Assembly: GCA_037783545.1 (NCBI GenBank)
Contig: JBBELK010001108.1
Span: 29,220 to 93,219, forward strand
Direction: 5' to 3'
DNA length: 64,000 nucleotides
Origin: Henricia sp. BOLD:AAB3569
Lineage: Eukaryota > Echinodermata > Asteroidea > Spinulosida > Echinasteridae
Part shown: positions 59,701-64,000 of the stretch, piece by piece
How the letters are laid out: each line of letters starts with the position of its first letter
Numbering within the stretch: position 1 is the first letter of the stretch
Made by a program: the position numbers and the translations under genes
Notes under the pieces: model-generated
What the model saw: only the letters and a program-made list of their open reading frames with translations
Database searches by the model: none
Told to the model about the DNA's origin: nothing

Positions 59701-61768
59701 AGAGTTTAGGGCATGCAAAATTTGAAGTTCGTCGGAACATTTTTCGACCTCCAAATTTGCCGACGTTTGGACCACACTTTGACCAAATTGCCGAGCCAAA
59801 CTGCGGTGCGTTAACGACAGTCCGAATGACTGAGCATGCGCACAACTCAGGAGTACCCCAAAGAGGTGTGTACAGACAGCCACGGTTTGCGTGAGAGCAG
59901 TCAGGAAGCCTCAACCCAGTTTTTTCTAAACTTTGAAATTTCTCTGCCATTTCCCGGCGAAAGTCTGTCAATTTTTTATGACAAGTGCGCAATATAGAGA
60001 GTTTAGGGCATGCAAAATTTGAAGTTCGTCGGAACATTTTTCGACCTCCAAATTTGCCGACGTTTAGACCACACTTTGACCAAATTGCCGAGCCAAACTG
60101 CGGTGCGTTAACGACAGTCCGAATGACTGAGCATGCGCACAACTCAGGAGTACCCCAAAGAGGTGTGTACAGACAGCCACGGATTGCGTGAGAGCAGTCA
60201 GGAAGCCTCAACCCAGTTTTTTCTAAACTTTGAAATTTCTCTGCCATTTCCCGGCGAAAGTCTGTCAATTTTTTATGACAAGTGCGCAATATAGAGAGTT
60301 TAGGGCATGCAAAATTTGAAGTTCGTCGGAACATTTTTCGACCTCCAAATTTGCCGACGTTTGGACCACACTTTGACCAAATTGCCGAGCCAAACTGCGG
60401 TGCGTTAACGACAGTCCGAATGACTGAGCATGCGCACAACTCAGGAGTACCCCAAAGAGGTGTGTACAGACAGCCACGGTTTGCGTGAGAGCAGTCAGGA
60501 AGCCTCAACCCAGTTTTTTTCTAAACTTTGAAATTTCTCTGCCATTTCCCGGCGAAAGTCTGTCAATTTTTTATGACAAGTGCGCAATATAGAGAGTTTA
60601 GGGCATGCAAAATTTGAAGTTCGTCGGAACATTTTTCGACCTCCAAATTTGCCGACGTTTAGACCACACTTTGACCAAATTGCCGAGCCAAACTGCGGTG
60701 CGTTAACGACAGTCCGAATGACTGAGCATGCGCACAACTCAGGAGTACCCCAAAGAGGTGTGTACAGACAGCCACGGTTTGCGTGAGAGCAGTCAGGAAG
60801 CCTCAACCCAGTTTTTTCTAAACTTTGAAATTTATCTGCCATTTTCCGGCGAAAGTCTGTCAATTTGTTATGACAAGTGCGCAATATAGAGAGTTTAGGG
60901 CATGCAAAATTTGAAGTTCGTCGGAACATTTTTCGACCTCCAAATTTGCCGACGTTTGGACCACACTTTGACCAAATTGCCGAGCCAAACTGCGGTGCGT
61001 TAACGACAGTCCGAATGACTGAGCATGCGCACAACTCAGGAGTACCCCAAAGAGGTGTGTACAGACAGCCACGGTTTGCGTGAGAGCAGTCAGGAAGCCT
61101 CAACCCAGTTTTTTCTAAACTTTGAAATTTCTCTGCCATTTCCCGGCGAAAGTCTGTCAATTTTTTATGACAAGTGCGCAATATAGAGAGTTTAGGGCAT
61201 GCAAAATTTGAAGTTCGTCGGAACATTTTTCGACCTCCAAATTTGCCGACGTTTGGACCACACTTTGACCAAATTGCCGAGCCAAACTGCGGTGCGTTAA
61301 CGACAGTCCGAATGACTGAGCATGCGCACAACTCGGGAGTACCCCCAAAGAGGTGTGTACAGACAGCCACGGTTTGCGTGAGAGCAGTCAGGAAGCCTCA
61401 ACCCAGTTTTTTCTAAACTTTGAAATTTCTCTGCCATTTCCCGGCGAAAGTCTGTCAATTTTTTATGACAAGTGCGCAATATAGAGAGTTTAGGGCATGC
61501 AAAATTTGAAGTTCGTCGGAACATTTTTCGACCTCCAAATTTGCCGACGTTTGGACCACACTTTGACCAAATTGCCGAGCCAAACTGCGGTGCGTTAACG
61601 ACAGTCCGAATGACTGAGCATGCGCACAACTCAGGAGTACCCCAAAGAGGTGTGTACAGACAGCCACGGTTTGCGTGAGAGCAGTCAGGAAGCCTCAACC
61701 CAGTTTTTTCTAAACTTTGAAATTTCTCTGCCATTTCCCGGCGAAAGTCTGTCAATTTTTTATGACAA

Positions 61769-63551
61769 GTGCGCAATATAGAGAGTTTAGGGCATGCAAA
61801 ATTTGAAGTTCGTCGGAACATTTTTCGACCTCCAAATTTGCCGACGTTTAGACCACACTTTGACCAAATTGCCGAGCCAAACTGCGGTGCGTTAACGACA
61901 GTCCGAATGACTGAGCATGCGCACAACTCTGGAGTACCCCAAAAAGGTGTGTACAGACAGCCACGGTTTGCGTGAGAGCAGTCAGGAAGCCTCAACCCAG
62001 TTTTTTCTAAACTTTGAAATTTCTCTGCCATTTCCCGGCGAAAGTCTGTCAATTTTTTATGACAAGTGCGCAATATAGAGAGTTTAGGGCATGCAAAATT
62101 TGAAGTTCGTCGGAACATTTTTCGACCTCCAAATTTGCCGACGTTTGGACCACACTTTGACCAAATTGCCGAGCCAAACTGCGGTGCGTTAACGACAGTC
62201 CGAATGACTGAGCATGCGCACAACTCAGGAGTACCCCAAAGAGGTGTGTACAGACAGCCACGGTTTGCGTGAGAGCAGTCAGGAAGCCTCAACCCAGTTT
62301 TTTCTAAACTTTGAAATTTCTCTGCCATTTCCCGGCGAAAGTCTGTCAATTTTTTATGACAAGTGCGCAATATAGAGAGTTTAGGGCATGCAAAATTTGA
62401 AGTTCGTCGGAACATTTTTCGACCTCCAAATTTGCCGACGTTTGGACCACACTTTGACCAAATTGCCGAGCCAAACTGCGGTGCGTTAACGACAGTCCGA
62501 ATGACTGAGCATGCGCACAACTCAGGAGTACCCCAAAGAGGTGTGTACAGACAGCCACGGTTTGCGTGAGAGCAGTCAGGAAGCCTCAACCCAGTTTTTT
62601 CTAAACTTTGAAATTTCTCTGCCATTTCCCGGCGAAAGTCTGTCAATTTTTTATGACAAGTGCGCAATATAGAGAGTTTAGGGCATGCAAAATTTGAAGT
62701 TCGTCGGAACATTTTTCGACCTCCAAATTTGCCGACGTTTAGACCACACTTTGACCAAATTGCCGAGCCAAACTGCGGTGCGTTAACGACAGTCCGAATG
62801 ACTGAGCATGCGCACAACTCAGGAGTACCCCAAAGAGGTGTGTACAGACAGCCACGGTTTGCGTGAGAGCAGTCAGGAAGCCTCAACCCAGTTTTTTCTA
62901 AACTTTGAAATTTCTCTGCCATTTCCCGGCGAAAGTCTGTCAATTTTTTATGACAAGTGCGCAATATAGAGAGTTTAGGGCATGCAAAATTTGAAGTTCG
63001 TCGGAACATTTTTCGACCTCCAAATTTGCCGACGTTTGGACCACACTTTGACCAAATTGCCGAGCCAAACTGCGGTGCGTTAACGACAGTCCGAATGACT
63101 GAGCATGCGCACAACTCAGGAGTACCCCAAAGAGGTGTGTACAGACAGCCACGGTTTGCGTGAGAGCAGTCAGGAAGCCTCAACCCAGTTTTTTCTAAAC
63201 TTTGAAATTTCTCTGCCATTTCCCCGGCGAAAGTCTGTCAATTTTTTATGACAAGTGCGCAATATAGAGAGTTTAGGGCATGCAAAATTTGAAGTTCGTC
63301 GGAACATTTTTCGACCTCCAAATTTGCCGACGTTTGGACCACACTTTGACCAAATTGCCGAGCCAAACTGCGGTGCGTTAACGACAGTCCGAATGACTGA
63401 GCATGCGCACAACTCAGGAGTACCCCAAAGAGGTGTGTACAGACAGCCACGGTTTGCGTGAGAGCAGTCAGGAAGCCTCAACCCAGTTTTTTCTAAACTT
63501 TGAAATTTCTCTGCCATTTCCCGGCGAAAGTCTGTCAATTTTTTATGACAA
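61769..63551. repeat. Higher-order repeat, 3-monomer (891 bp), two copies
   Basis: Monomers with GACGTTTAGACC start at 61769 and 62660, each followed by two plain units. The same marker occurs at 50471, 58499, 59985 and 60580 at other spacings, so the marked monomer has been dispersed through block C by several exchanges. Confidence 0.75.
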
Positions 63552-64000
63552 GTGCGCAATATAGAGAGTTTAGGGCATGCAAAATTTGAAGTTCGTCGGA
63601 ACATTTTTCGACCTCCAAATTTGCCGACGTTTGGACCACACTTTGACCAAATAGCCGAGCCAAACTGCGGTGCGTTAACGACAGTCCGAATGACTGAGCA
63701 TGCGCACAACTCAGGAGTACCCCAAAGAGGTGTGTACAGACAGCCACGGTTTGCGTGAGAGCAGTCAGGAAGCCTCAACCCAGTTTTTTCTAAACTTTGA
63801 AATTTCTCTGCCATTTCCCGGCGAAAGTCTGTCAATTTTTTATGACAAGTGCGCAATATAGAGAGTTTAGGGCATGCAAAATTTGAAGTTCGTCGGAACA
63901 TTTTTCGACCTCCAAATTTGCCGACGTTTGGACCACACTTTGACCAAATTGCCGAGCCAAACTGCGGTGCGTTAACGACAGTCCGAATGACTGAGCATGC

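Larger units (their letters stand above)
49169..64000. repeat. Satellite array, block C (about 49 complete monomers)
   Basis: The satellite resumes with ACAGACAGCC, completing the monomer broken at 46787, and continues in the same orientation and phase to the window end. Unit starts run from 49282 to 63552. There are few indels: 299-bp units at 52253, 52849 and 55822, and single-base gains near 61345 (GTACCCCCAAAG) and 63222 (TTTCCCCGGCG). No 24-bp-deleted monomer occurs here, unlike blocks A and B. The last base is mid-monomer, so the array continues beyond the window. No genes are seen. Confidence 0.97.

Noticed and set aside
1-64000. tRNA, 5S or other RNA gene inside the monomer
   Set aside because: No A-box/B-box pair, cloverleaf or terminator run in the right arrangement was seen; the T tract of about six bases is not preceded by a recognisable polymerase III gene.

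Overview
This window is almost wholly one tandem satellite-DNA array from a eukaryote, most likely an invertebrate animal. The monomer is about 297 bp and repeats head-to-tail from the first base to the last. By stepping through unit starts I count roughly 202 complete monomers, plus two interrupted ones and the partial ends. The animal assignment rests on one inserted non-LTR retrotransposon of the CR1/L2 group, which is widespread in animals. I cannot name the species. No host protein-coding gene, rRNA, tRNA, operon or CRISPR array can be supported.

Layout: satellite block A covers 1-32357 (about 108 complete monomers). A 725-bp unclassified insertion, 32358-33082, carries a 67-bp minisatellite and a short perfect palindrome. 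Satellite block B covers 33083-46787 (about 45 monomers). A 5'-truncated L2-like retrotransposon, 46788-49168, keeps the tail of the endonuclease, a complete reverse transcriptase domain and an (ATT)7 tail. Satellite block C covers 49169-64000 (about 49 monomers).

The array is not homogeneous. Point-mutation markers recur at exact multiples of the monomer and define a patchwork of local higher-order repeats (HORs): tetramers of 1188 bp, trimers of 891-893 bp, pentamers of about 1485 bp, a nonamer of 2674 bp, and longer duplications. This is the pattern expected of repeated unequal exchange and amplification. A family of monomers lacking 24 bp is probably a slippage product of a C-to-G variant that creates an 8-bp direct repeat.

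Each monomer carries TTCGTCGGAA, and about 26 monomers carry TTCGTTGGAA, which matches the first half of the mammalian CENP-B box but lacks the second half. A centromeric or heterochromatic role is possible but unproven. Both insertions sit inside single monomers of pre-existing HOR blocks and neither is duplicated in the window, so both are younger than the local amplification.

Because 297 is divisible by three and one minus-strand frame has no stop, the satellite yields open frames of up to 1088 codons. I treat these as artefacts of the repeat.
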